The notes under the pieces are model-generated. The model saw nothing but the letters and a program-made list of their open reading frames with translations, searched no databases and was not told where the DNA came from. From assembly GCF_017163705.1 (NCBI RefSeq), contig NZ_JAFIWB010000015.1:1-64000 (forward strand): a DNA stretch of 64,000 nt, in the 5' to 3' direction. Shown piece after piece: positions 27,963 to 36,102 of this stretch; the first letter of the stretch is position 1; each line of letters starts with the position of its first letter. The stretch comes from Xanthomonas bonasiae (GTDB taxonomy: Bacteria > Pseudomonadota > Gammaproteobacteria > Xanthomonadales > Xanthomonadaceae). The translations under genes were made by a program, and so were the position numbers.

Positions 27963-30275
27963 TCAATACCGGTAGTTCAGCGTCACCATCACGTTGCGTG
28001 GTGCGCCATACCCCACGGTGTCGAAATCGCCTTTCTGTAGCGCGTACTTCCTGTCGAAAACGTTGTTGACGTTGACGGCCACGTTGGTCTGCTTGGTGAT
28101 GGAGTAGCGCCCCATCAGTGATGCCAGGGCATAAGACCCCTGTTCCCCGCCCAGCGAACTGGTGCCGGTATTGGGCGCCTGGTAGAAGCGGCTTTGCCAT
28201 TTGACGCCTCCGCCCAGCGTCAACTTGCTCCACTCTCCGGGCAACTGGTAGCTGGTGAAAAGCTGGGCCGTGGTGCGCGGCAATTGCGAATTCAAGCGCA
28301 CGCCATCGCCATCTTGCGCCGTGAAATGGGCGATCCCTGCGTAGATGTTCCAGCCATGCGCCAACTCGCCCTGCAGGTCCAGCTCGATCCCGCGTGACTT
28401 CGTCCCATCCGCGCCTCGATAGGCTTGGCCACCGGCTGGCGTATAGGTTCCTGCGACCATCTGCGCCGCGTTGTCCAGCTCGGTCTCGAACAAGGCCACC
28501 GACGCATTCAGACGCCCGTCCATGTAAGCGCCTTTGAGGCCGATTTCCTTGGTCTTTCCCTTCGCCGGCGTGAGCACGTTGCCCCTGCTGTCGCGATAGT
28601 CGGTTTGCGGATTGAAGATGCCCGTGTAGCTCACGTAGGCCGAATAGGTCTTGTCGATGTCGTAGACCACGCCGGCATACGGGGTGAATTCACTGCGCTT
28701 CTTGTAGTGCAACGACGAGCCACCGACGACGTCGTCGATTTCGTAGTTGCTGAAGCGGCCGCCGACAATGAGTTTCAGAGGCTCGGCCAGCGAGAACCGG
28801 GCGGCGCCATAGACACCGCTCTGCTTGATTCGGGTGCGGGTCGGTATCCAAGCCATGGCATCGAAGTCGGGGCGCGGATAGGCTGGACTCAGCGCATAGA
28901 CATTGACCGGCGCAAAGCCGGGATAGAACGGAGCGACATCCTCCTGGCCGGCCGTGCGGCGCGAACGCGTCGCTCCCACCACCAGGTCATGCTGGCGGCC
29001 AAACAGTTCGACGGGGCCGCTCGCCATCACGTCGAAGGTGTTTTGACGGCTGCGACCTTCGGACGCCAGTGCTACCGGATACGCCCCGTAGGGATAGGTG
29101 CCCAGTCCCGTGGCGCGATCGGGGCGGCCGATCAGGCCGAGGAGTTCGGCATCGTAGTCGGTGCGGTACTGGTTGGCGACGGCCCGGAGTTTCCACCCGT
29201 TGTCGAAGCGGTGTTCGATCTCGGCAAACGCCGTCTTGAGGGCGTTGTCCCAATGGCTCCAGTCCTGCGCGTAGTTCCTGGAACGTGAGTACTCCGCCTG
29301 CGTGCCGTCGCTGAACCACAGCGGCAACCCTCCCCAGGTGGAGCCCTTCGGCGTGATGTCCTGGTAGTCATAGCCCAGGCTCACCGTCGTGTCCGCTGTC
29401 AGATTTGCCTCGATGATGCCGTAGAACGACTTCCTCTTCGGCTTGTAGCCGTCGATGTACGCGTGTCCGTCCTGGTACGTCCCCACCATGCGCGCGCGAA
29501 TGCGGCCGTCCTCGGTCAACGGCACCGAGATGTCGCCCATGCCCCGGTAGGTGTCCCAACTCCCGGCACCAAGCGAGGCGGCTGCCGAGAAGTCGCGGGT
29601 CGGTCGTTTGCGCACCAGGTTGATGGCGGCCGAGGGATTGCCGGTGCCGGTCAGCAAGCCGGAGCCGCCGCGCACGACCTCGACACGATCATAGAACGCG
29701 GTATCGAGGGAACCGATGCCGCTTCCGTTGACGATGTCGCCGACGACGGTGGGAATGCCGTCGTACTGAACGTTGTTGATCAGGAAACCACGCGAATAGA
29801 AACTCGTTCGTTCGCTGTCGGACTGGTACGACGCGACGCCCGTGGCGTTCTCCAACACGCCCTGCACCGAATTCAACTGTTGATCGTCCATGCGCTGGCG
29901 CGTGATCACCGTCAGCGCCTGTGGTGTTTCCTGCAGGGACAGCGGCAGGTGCGTCGCCGCCGCAGTTTCGCCCGTGGTGTAGGAGCCGGTACCTTCGGTG
30001 GTCGCCGTATCCCTGCGGCCCGTTACGGTAATGGCCGGGAAGGTTGTCTCCTCTTGAGAGGTCCCCTCTGGCTTGGTTTGGATCTGCGCTGGCTCGGCGG
30101 CGAATGCGCCCTGCGCGCCAATGAAAACGGCCACCGCAACCGCCGAGCCAAGCACGGTGCGGGGCGCGCTCCTGATGGCGGCCTTGTACCGCCCACCCAG
30201 AGGAGGATGAGCGGCGCACGCTGTGCGCCTATCGATTGGCCAACGGGACTTCCCAACAGGTGTGAGGGCGGACAT
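27963..30275 (-). CDS. TonB-dependent siderophore receptor
   Basis: 770 residues from the ATG at 30275; the TTG codons just before it are less likely. A long N-terminal arm leads to a signal peptide ending A-F-A-A. The plug starts at about 85 (I-T-V-T-G-R-R, then L-S-L-Q-E-T-P-Q-A-L-T-V-I-T-R), and includes R-V-E-V-V-R-G-G-S-G-L-L-T-G and N-P-S-A-A-I-N-L-V-R-K-R-P-T, signatures of ferric-hydroxamate/pyoverdine-type receptors (FhuE/FpvA group). The barrel ends N-V-N-N-V-F-D-R-K-Y and a final N-Y-R-Y. No sigma-regulator signalling domain is present. A Fur-box-like sequence overlaps the start region. It should import an Fe(III)-siderophore; no biosynthesis genes are nearby. Confidence 0.92.
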   Translation of the reverse strand: MSALTPVGKSRWPIDRRTACAAHPPLGGRYKAAIRSAPRTVLGSAVAVAVFIGAQGAFAAEPAQIQTKPEGTSQEETTFPAITVTGRRDTATTEGTGSYTTGETAAATHLPLSLQETPQALTVITRQRMDDQQLNSVQGVLENATGVASYQSDSERTSFYSRGFLINNVQYDGIPTVVGDIVNGSGIGSLDTAFYDRVEVVRGGSGLLTGTGNPSAAINLVRKRPTRDFSAAASLGAGSWDTYRGMGDISVPLTEDGRIRARMVGTYQDGHAYIDGYKPKRKSFYGIIEANLTADTTVSLGYDYQDITPKGSTWGGLPLWFSDGTQAEYSRSRNYAQDWSHWDNALKTAFAEIEHRFDNGWKLRAVANQYRTDYDAELLGLIGRPDRATGLGTYPYGAYPVALASEGRSRQNTFDVMASGPVELFGRQHDLVVGATRSRRTAGQEDVAPFYPGFAPVNVYALSPAYPRPDFDAMAWIPTRTRIKQSGVYGAARFSLAEPLKLIVGGRFSNYEIDDVVGGSSLHYKKRSEFTPYAGVVYDIDKTYSAYVSYTGIFNPQTDYRDSRGNVLTPAKGKTKEIGLKGAYMDGRLNASVALFETELDNAAQMVAGTYTPAGGQAYRGADGTKSRGIELDLQGELAHGWNIYAGIAHFTAQDGDGVRLNSQLPRTTAQLFTSYQLPGEWSKLTLGGGVKWQSRFYQAPNTGTSSLGGEQGSYALASLMGRYSITKQTNVAVNVNNVFDRKYALQKGDFDTVGYGAPRNVMVTLNYRY

Positions 30276-30297
30276 CAACAATACTCATTCGCATTTG
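30276..30297 (-). promoter_or_regulatory. Possible Fur box at the siderophore receptor start
   Basis: On the minus strand GCGAATGAGTATTGTT precedes the receptor ATG directly. It resembles GAATGAGAATNATT Fur sites, with several mismatches. A repressor here would also cover the ribosome site, for which no separate Shine-Dalgarno sequence is seen. Confidence 0.4.
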
Positions 30298-30621
30298 GAC
30301 GCCGTATTTAACAATGCGGACACAGGGGAGTCATGGCGAAACCAGGCCAGATTGTTATTCAGTTAGGCCAAGCGCGATGACGCTCGACAAGATGGCCGCA
30401 ATGAAAAATAGTTTGACCTGGTTTCGCAATGTGACGTCCAGCCGGCGCGGGTACGCTGCGCTCGATCGTGGTTTGCCACGCCTCAGCCCAGCCGGCTTGG
30501 CCGGCCGAACAAGCGCTTTGTTCTTATCCAGGAATCCCCTATGTCCCCCCTTCGTCTTTGTATGCCGACGATGCAGTCGGCCAAGCGCGCCTCTTACCCC
30601 GGTAGTCGTTGAGAGGAGCAC
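30298..30621. other. Intergenic between siderophore receptor and Fur-like genes
   Basis: No gene is supported. Divergent promoters for the receptor (minus) and the regulator (plus) are expected here, but I cannot place convincing -35/-10 boxes. Confidence 0.4.
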
Positions 30622-30828
30622 ATGAGTACCGCCGCCGTCTCCCGTGCCAAACCCACTGCCACAAGCGGCGTCGGCCTCGTCGTGGTCCCGATGCCTTGCG
30701 CATCGCCCGCAGCAGTGGCGCTGGACACCACGCCATGCCGCTATTGCCGGTTCCGACGATCCGCGCCTTGGGCTGGCTGTGGCCGGCTTCCATCGGTCGC
30801 AAGAACCCGCCGTCAGGCAAACGCATGA
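30622..30828 (+). CDS. Small ORF overlapping the Fur-like gene start
   Basis: 68 codons behind a strong AGAGGAG ribosome site. Its TGA overlaps the start of the Fur-like gene in an ATGATGA. The N-terminus is ordinary (M-S-T-A-A-V-S-R-A-K), but the C-terminal half is Arg/Pro/Cys-rich and looks non-native, so either a short leader peptide couples translation to the regulator or an older reading frame has decayed. I do not recognise it. Confidence 0.35.
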   Translation: MSTAAVSRAKPTATSGVGLVVVPMPCASPAAVALDTTPCRYCRFRRSAPWAGCGRLPSVARTRRQANA

Positions 30829-31358
30829 TGAAGCGCACCGCAGCAGCCGATCCCGCGACCGCATCGCCGACGTCGTCTCAGGAACAACGGTTGGCGACGA
30901 GCCGGCTGCGACCGACGATCGCTCGTACCAGCGTCCTGAACGTGCTGGAGCAGGCGACACCGAGCTGTCTCGATGCCAGCCAGATGTATCGCATCCTCAG
31001 CACGCAATCCGACAGCCTCGCGCCGGGATCGGTCTACCGGGCGCTGAACGATCTATGGACCGCTGGGTTGTTGGTTCGCACCGAAGGCGCACGTGGGCGC
31101 GCGTTCTATGCCATCAGGCCGGAAGCGCTGAACGACCAGCACGACACGCTGCGCTGCCAGTGCGGCGCGCGGCTGGTTTTCATCGAAGACCTGGCGTTGC
31201 ATGAACACCTGCGGTCGCTGGCATCCGGGCAGGGCTTCGCTCTCGACGAGGAGTCGGTCTTCACCATCACCACGACGTGTGCGCAATGTCGGCCACTGCG
31301 CAAGGAAGGACAGCAGGCGACAGAGGGCGGCCGGTGGTCCCGGGCCAGGACGGCCTGA
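30825..31358 (+). CDS. Fur-family transcriptional regulator
   Basis: 177 residues from the first ATG at 30825 (a second ATG follows at once). After about 28 low-complexity residues comes a winged-helix domain (T-S-V-L-N-V-L-E, A-S-Q-M-Y-R-I-L, S-V-Y-R-A-L-N-D-L) typical of Fur/Zur/PerR. The dimerisation domain has the metal-site region Q-H-D-T-L-R-C-Q-C, with C-x-C in place of the usual C-x-x-C, and a second C-A-Q-C near the end. Fur proteins repress iron or zinc genes when metal-loaded. It is divergent from the siderophore receptor, so it is a good candidate for a local regulator. Which metal it senses is not decided by sequence. It converges with the AraC gene with 5 bp between stops. Confidence 0.85.
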   Translation: MMKRTAAADPATASPTSSQEQRLATSRLRPTIARTSVLNVLEQATPSCLDASQMYRILSTQSDSLAPGSVYRALNDLWTAGLLVRTEGARGRAFYAIRPEALNDQHDTLRCQCGARLVFIEDLALHEHLRSLASGQGFALDEESVFTITTTCAQCRPLRKEGQQATEGGRWSRARTA

Positions 31359-31363
31359 TCCAG

Positions 31364-32215
31364 TCAGGGCGAGGTTTCATCGGGGAGCATGATGCCGGGC
31401 ACGGAAGCAAGCTCGGCGCCGCTCATGCGATCGGAGAGGTAGCGTGCCGGAGGCTTGCCCACGGCCTTGCGGAACATGGTGACGAACCCGCTGGCGTTTT
31501 CGTACCCCAGCTCCAATGCCACCGTTTGCACGCTTTCACCCTTGGTCAAACGTTGCAGCGCAAGGATCACATGCAGCTGCCGACGCCAGCGTCCGAAGCT
31601 CATTCCGATTTCGTGCAGCAGAAGACGGCTCATGCTTCGCTCGCTCATGCCGATGCGAACAGCCCAATTGGCCTTCGAGGTTTTGTCGGTGGGATCGGCC
31701 AGCATCATTTCCGCGAGGCGGCGCAATCGCGTGTCGCGCGGCATGGGCAGATGCAGGCCTTCCACCGGTGCTGCCACCAACTCGTCGAGCAATGCGGCAA
31801 TCAACCGTTCCTCCCGTCCCCCCAGCGCGTATAGCTCCGGAAAACCGGCCACCTTCAACAGCAACTCGCGTAGCAATGGCGATACCGAGATCGTGCAACA
31901 GGTCTTCGGAAGATCCGGTGCGGCGTCTGGCTCGACGAACAGGCAATAGCATTCCGTTTCGCCCGCCCCCCGCGCCGCGTGCGGCAAGTCTCCCGGTATC
32001 CAGATGGCGCACTGCGGCGGCACGATCCAGACGCCGTCTTCGATTTCGCAGTTGAGGATGCCGCGTACGGAGTAGATCAGCTGCGCCTTGCGGTGCTGAT
32101 GCCTCGCATTTTCCCAGTCCTTTGTTACCCATGTGGCACTCAAGGCCACAACGGGCCGCGAGACGCTGTCGACGTCCCTGGGCACAGTTAGATCGGTGAT
32201 TGCGATGCTCGACAT
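31364..32215 (-). CDS. AraC-family transcriptional regulator
   Basis: 283 residues. An N-terminal cupin-like sensor (about 20-110; H-Q-H-R-K-A-Q-L-I-Y-S-V-R-G, W-I-V-P-P, W-I-P-G-D-L-P-H) precedes a C-terminal pair of helix-turn-helix motifs (about 170-265), with the second HTH marked by V-A-L-E-L-G-Y-E-N-A-S-G-F-V-T-M-F-R-K and ending P-P-A-R-Y-L. The domain order resembles NimR/YeaM-type regulators, which control an adjacent exporter; none is adjacent here. It lies inside the repeat-flanked segment and may regulate the iron genes or be a passenger. Confidence 0.9.
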   Translation of the reverse strand: MSSIAITDLTVPRDVDSVSRPVVALSATWVTKDWENARHQHRKAQLIYSVRGILNCEIEDGVWIVPPQCAIWIPGDLPHAARGAGETECYCLFVEPDAAPDLPKTCCTISVSPLLRELLLKVAGFPELYALGGREERLIAALLDELVAAPVEGLHLPMPRDTRLRRLAEMMLADPTDKTSKANWAVRIGMSERSMSRLLLHEIGMSFGRWRRQLHVILALQRLTKGESVQTVALELGYENASGFVTMFRKAVGKPPARYLSDRMSGAELASVPGIMLPDETSP

Positions 32216-32371
32216 GTTGTCTCGCAGAGCCTCGGATGGAAGAGGAGGCTTTGGCCTAATCGAAAAATATAATTGCCAGCTTGCTCAATTAAGTCTAGCT
32301 GCTCCGCAGACAAGGTGCGATCAGCCATGCTGACCATTCCTTGCGTTCGTGGCCTGGCTCCTCCTGGCTGG
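32216..32371. other. Intergenic, right edge of the inserted segment
   Basis: A short minus-strand frame (about 32190-32335) begins M-A-D-R-T-L-S-A-E-Q-L-D-L-I and looks protein-like for some 25 residues before decaying. It may be a gene fragment. No complete gene is supported. Confidence 0.3.
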
Positions 32372-32440
32372 GGTGACGCACACGGCGTTCGGGTGCTGAA
32401 GTTGCGGCCTGGGAAGAAGCCGCTTCGCCAGATCGATTGA
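32372..32440 (+). pseudogene. 3' remnant of map
   Basis: The last 20 or so codons of map survive (G-V-R-V-L-x-L-R-P-G-x-K-P-L, ending I-D then TGA at 32438) and nothing of the gene upstream. It pairs with the hydrolase remnant at 26778 as evidence for the flanking repeat. Confidence 0.65.
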
Positions 32441-32696
32441 CGAGGAAACGGCAGGCGCGCAGCGCTACGCCGCAGGATCGTCGAAGTCGAAGACCTGCCC
32501 GGGCTCGGCGGCGACGAAGCTGGCAGCGGCAGCGCCTGCCAGGCGTAGCGCTTCGGACAGTTTCTCGCGCGGCTCCTCGCGGCCTTCGTCGGTGAGTTGG
32601 AAGGTGCCCCAGTGAATGCCCAAGGCATGCCGGGCGCCAGTGTCCTGGAAAATGCGCACGGCTTCGGCGGGGTCGATGTGCTGGGGCGCCATGAAC
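32372..32696. repeat. Right copy of the ~320-bp imperfect direct repeat
   Basis: This copy matches 26686-27004. Here the hydrolase gene is intact and the map end is the remnant, the mirror image of the left copy. Scattered mismatches and small indels show that the copies have diverged. Confidence 0.75.
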
Positions 32697-33454
32697 CAGC
32701 GCGGCGCGTAGGCGCCGATGGGGATCAAGGCCACATCGGGTGCGCCGTGCCTGGCGCGGATCTCGCGAAAGATGGCGCCATCGCCGTAGCCGGTATCGCC
32801 GGCGAACCAGACGGAACCGCGCGCGGTCTGGATGAAGAAGCCGCACCACAGCGCCATCCTGCGGTCGCGCACGCCGCGGCTCGACCAGTGGTTGGCGCGG
32901 GTGAGGATCACTGCCGCGGTGTCGCCGATCGGCAGCCGATCGTGCCAGTCGCCGGTTGCGATCCGTGCATCGGGAACGCTGTTGCGCAGCAGGAGATCGT
33001 TGCCCAGCGGCATCACGAACAGCGGGCGATGCGCTCGATGCAGCTTGCGCAAGGTCGCGATGTCGAAGTGATCGTAGTGGTTGTGGCTCAGCAGGACTGC
33101 ATCGATCGGCGGCAGGTCAGAGAACTTCACGCCCGGTGCCGTGACCCGCTTGGGGCCGGCGATCTGCGAAGGGCTTGCGCGCTGCGACCAGACCGGGTCG
33201 GTGAGCAGGTTGATGCCGGCCATCTGGATCAGCAGCGTGGCATGGCCGACCATGGTGACGCGGATGCGATCGCTCCGCTGCGCAGGAACGGTGGGCGTCA
33301 CCGCTACCTGCGCGGGCCAGCGCACCGCGCCCATGGCGGCTTTCCAGCGCAGCACGTTTGCCAACGAGTTGTCGATGGTCGGCTGGCCTGGATTGAAGAA
33401 GCGCACCCCGTCGAAGTGGTCGCTGACGGGGCCGCTGTAGTAGGGGTTTTTCAT
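32465..33454 (-). CDS. MBL-fold metallo-hydrolase, NAPE-PLD/UlaG-like
   Basis: 329 residues from the ATG at 33454. The metal-binding motif H-N-H-Y-D-H (His124, His126, Asp128, His129) is complete, followed by W-F-A-G-D-T-G-Y-G-D and a final H-W-G-T-F-Q-L-T-D-E. The N-terminal W-P and G-H-A-T-L-L-I-Q segments place it with the phospholipase-D-like (NAPE-PLD/RomA) branch of the metallo-beta-lactamase fold. It should be a Zn-dependent hydrolase of a phosphodiester or lactone; the substrate is unknown. No signal peptide is apparent. It is transcribed in line with the TetR gene 80 bp upstream. Its 3' end is duplicated at 26778. Confidence 0.85.
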   Translation of the reverse strand: MKNPYYSGPVSDHFDGVRFFNPGQPTIDNSLANVLRWKAAMGAVRWPAQVAVTPTVPAQRSDRIRVTMVGHATLLIQMAGINLLTDPVWSQRASPSQIAGPKRVTAPGVKFSDLPPIDAVLLSHNHYDHFDIATLRKLHRAHRPLFVMPLGNDLLLRNSVPDARIATGDWHDRLPIGDTAAVILTRANHWSSRGVRDRRMALWCGFFIQTARGSVWFAGDTGYGDGAIFREIRARHGAPDVALIPIGAYAPRWFMAPQHIDPAEAVRIFQDTGARHALGIHWGTFQLTDEGREEPREKLSEALRLAGAAAASFVAAEPGQVFDFDDPAA

Positions 33455-33534
33455 CGGAAAGGTGATCGGTGCGAAGGGGGGGGCGATGGCGCAGGCAGAG
33501 CGGCGAGGAAGGGGGCGGGAAGCCCGACTTCGGC

Positions 33535-34176
33535 TTATCCGACACCGGCTCTCGGCTCGATTCCGTGCAACAGCAACCGCCCATGCTGTTCGGCCAGCGC
33601 GCCGAGATCCGGCGCGTGCGCGCTGTCGCTGCCGAAGACCTGGTGGAACAGCATCGCCATCATCATCGGCCCCATGATCGACAGCACGTAGAGCTTGGGA
33701 TCGCCGGGGGGGGCCGCGCCGCGGGCCTGGGCCTTTTCGATGATGCCGGCGACGGTGGACATCACCCGGTCGATGGCTTCGGCGTGCCAGATGCGGGCCA
33801 GTTCCGGAAACGCGCGGCTCTCGCCGATCACCATGCGCACGATCGCGGGCAGGCGTTGGTCGCCCATGCGCTCGGCGGCGCGCGTCAGCAGCAGGGTGGT
33901 GAGTTCGGCGAGCCCGCCTTCGAAGGTGGCGGCGGCGGCCTCGATCGGGGCGAGGTTGGTCAGCAGCCCATGGCGCACGACCGCGGCGAACAGGTCCTGC
34001 TTGTTGTCGAAGTACAGGTACAGCGTGCCTTTCGCCACGCCCGCGCGTTTGGCCACGTCCGCCAGCTTGGTCTCGGCAAAGCCGTTCTCGGCGAAGGCGT
34101 CGAGCGCGGCGCTCAGGATCTCCGCAGGGCGGTCGTCCTTGCGGCGTTTCCATTTGGGTGTCGTCGGTTGCGTCAT
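33535..34176 (-). CDS. TetR-family transcriptional regulator
   Basis: 213 residues. The N-terminal helix-turn-helix (about 18-62) shows I-L-S-A-A-L-D-A-F-A-E-N-G-F-A-E-T-K, D-V-A-K-R-A-G-V-A-K-G-T-L-Y-L-Y-F and K-Q-D-L-F, a standard TetR domain. The C-terminal ligand domain is helical with no diagnostic motif. Its start is 12 bp after the stop of the FAD monooxygenase gene, so both are one operon, and it may bind the palindrome at 35725 to repress it. The monooxygenase substrate could be the inducer. Confidence 0.9.
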   Translation of the reverse strand: MTQPTTPKWKRRKDDRPAEILSAALDAFAENGFAETKLADVAKRAGVAKGTLYLYFDNKQDLFAAVVRHGLLTNLAPIEAAAATFEGGLAELTTLLLTRAAERMGDQRLPAIVRMVIGESRAFPELARIWHAEAIDRVMSTVAGIIEKAQARGAAPPGDPKLYVLSIMGPMMMAMLFHQVFGSDSAHAPDLGALAEQHGRLLLHGIEPRAGVG

Positions 34177-34188
34177 GCGGTCTCGATG

Positions 34189-35706
34189 CTAGTGCAGGCT
34201 GTATCCGTGGGACACACGATACGCATCCAGCGCCGTGAGTGATGCATCGGCCGCGGCGAAGGCGACATAGCCGTCGGGGCGCAGCAGATAGGCCGCGTCC
34301 TGCGCGAAGCCGGCAGCGTGATGTTCGGGCTGCCATGCGAAGACGCGCAGGACGATGTCGCGGGCGTCGCACCAAGCATCCAGCTCGGGCGGCGCGCTGC
34401 CGTAAACGTGCAACTGCCAGCCGATCTGCGGCAAGGGCGCGTAGTTGTCGGCGTCGGCGGTCTGCACCCACGGCAGGCGATCGCCGCCTTCGACGGCGCC
34501 GGCCCTGCCGGCGCTCAACGGGCTGTCCCGATAGTGCAGCATCGTCTGCGACACGGTGCGGAACATCAGCTCGCTGACGTTGCGCAGCCGGTAGGCCAGG
34601 CTGGCCAGGGTCGGGGCGATGTAGGTCCTGACGAAACCGGCGACGCTGCCTTCGGCGGTGACCAGGGTGAAGGCGCGGTCGGTGGTATTGACCAGGCTGC
34701 GCGCGAACGCCTGCCGTTCGGCGGCGTAGCTGTCGAGCACGGCGTCGGACGCGCGGCCCTCGAGCACGTCGGCGAGTTTCCAGGACAGGTTGATGGCATC
34801 GAGGATGCCGGTGTTCATGCCCTGGCCGCCGACCGGGCTGTGGACGTGCGCGGCATCGCCGAGCAGGAACACACGGCCGTGGCGGAAGCTGTCGGCGACG
34901 CGATGGTGCACGCGATAGGTCGAGAACCAGTTGACCTGGTCGATGCGCACGCCGAGATTGCGGATGGCGTCCTGGCTGACGTCGCCGAAGGTCAGGCTCT
35001 CCGCCCGGTCGGCGCGCTCGTCGCGCACGGTGCCGATCAGCCGGTAGTGCCCGGTCTTGCTGTAGGCCAGCACGAGGATGAAATCGCCGTCGCCGAGTGC
35101 GATATGCGCTTCGTCCATCGACTGCAGGCCGCCGAGTTCCACGTCGGCGACATAGAACACCTGCCTGTAGGTGCCGCCTTCGAAACCGATGCCGAGTTGA
35201 TGACGCACCGGCGAGCGTGCGCCGTCGCAGGCCGCCAGATAGCGCACCTCCGCGGCCTGCTCGCTGCCGTCGGGCAGGCGCAGGCGCGCGGCGACGCGAT
35301 CGCCGTGGTCATCGAAGGAGAGCAGTTCGGTGTTGCGCTCGACGGCGACGCCCAGCGACTGGAGTTGGGCGATCAGCAGGCGCTCGTGCTGGTCCTGCGG
35401 GTACACCAGCACGAAGGGGTAGGGCGAGATGCCCGCCGCGGAATCCTGCAGCGCGATCCGCGCGCGGCGCTTGCCGCGCGCCCACAGGTTCATCGCCGGG
35501 GTGCGATGGCCGGCGGCGACGACCGCGTCCGCAATGCCCACCTGGCGGTACAGCTCGAGGGTGCGCGCCTGCACTGCCATGGCACGCGAGGTCTCGCCCG
35601 GGCCGGCGCTCTTGTCGATGAGGCGCACGCCCACCCCCTGCCGGGTCAGCCACAACGCCAGAGTGAGTCCGGTAGGACCGGCGCCCACGATCAGTACTTC
35701 GGCCAT
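34189..35706 (-). CDS. FAD-dependent aromatic monooxygenase (PHBH/UbiH-like)
   Basis: 505 residues from the ATG at 35706, with GAGGAAG upstream. The three FAD hydroxylase motifs are visible: G-A-G-P-T-G near residue 7, the D-G-A-R-S motif near 165, and F-L-L-G-D-A-A-H-V-H-S-P near 285, followed by G-G-Q-G-M-N-T-G. Such enzymes hydroxylate phenolic or polyketide-like aromatic rings using NAD(P)H and oxygen. The C-terminal thioredoxin-like region is as long as in PheA/TetX-type flavoproteins. It is coupled to a TetR gene, suggesting an inducible detoxification or antibiotic-modifying role; the substrate is unknown. Confidence 0.88.
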   Translation of the reverse strand: MAEVLIVGAGPTGLTLALWLTRQGVGVRLIDKSAGPGETSRAMAVQARTLELYRQVGIADAVVAAGHRTPAMNLWARGKRRARIALQDSAAGISPYPFVLVYPQDQHERLLIAQLQSLGVAVERNTELLSFDDHGDRVAARLRLPDGSEQAAEVRYLAACDGARSPVRHQLGIGFEGGTYRQVFYVADVELGGLQSMDEAHIALGDGDFILVLAYSKTGHYRLIGTVRDERADRAESLTFGDVSQDAIRNLGVRIDQVNWFSTYRVHHRVADSFRHGRVFLLGDAAHVHSPVGGQGMNTGILDAINLSWKLADVLEGRASDAVLDSYAAERQAFARSLVNTTDRAFTLVTAEGSVAGFVRTYIAPTLASLAYRLRNVSELMFRTVSQTMLHYRDSPLSAGRAGAVEGGDRLPWVQTADADNYAPLPQIGWQLHVYGSAPPELDAWCDARDIVLRVFAWQPEHHAAGFAQDAAYLLRPDGYVAFAAADASLTALDAYRVSHGYSLH

Positions 35707-35724
35707 GGCATGCTTCCTCGATAT

Positions 35725-35770
35725 AAATGACCAGCGGGCCATTTATTGCAGGCCCAGGTCTGGGAGTCAA
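35725..35770 (-). promoter_or_regulatory. Promoter and candidate TetR operator for the FAD monooxygenase operon
   Basis: On the minus strand TTGACT (35765-35770) is followed after 17 bp by AATAAA. An interrupted palindrome AAATG-x-CC...GG-x-CATTT at 35725-35744 lies just downstream, before the ATG at 35706. This is a typical TetR repression site. Confidence 0.5.
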
Positions 35771-36102
35771 GCAACGGCCGCTGGGCGGACGCATGACGTT
35801 CCCAAAGCGACGCAAATCGGAGCCTGCTTGTGCCGATGCGGCGATGACGGCGTTCCATGTCCGCAGAAAATGCGGCGATCGTGCGTACGGCCATGGCCTC
35901 GCCTGTTCGGCGGCTTCATCACCGGCAAGTGGCGGCGCTGGCCGAATGCGACAGCGACACCGCATTACGCGGCATCGCGGAACGGGCGCAGCGTGGCGTG
36001 CTGCGCAGATCCCTGGCGGGAGACGCAGCACCAGCTACGAGATGGTGGCGGGAGACGAGCGTCGTTCGCGGCGGCGGACCGGATCGCGGGCCACAGGCGG
36101 GC
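35771..36102. other. Intergenic, no gene recognised
   Basis: About 330 bp between the monooxygenase promoter and the 3' end of the VOC gene. Several open frames exist but look like shadows. Confidence 0.45.

Noticed and set aside
30355-30960. Minus-strand frames opposite the Fur-like gene start.
   Set aside because: A short hydrophobic end is visible but the rest is Arg-rich and there is no start signal; not supportable as a gene.
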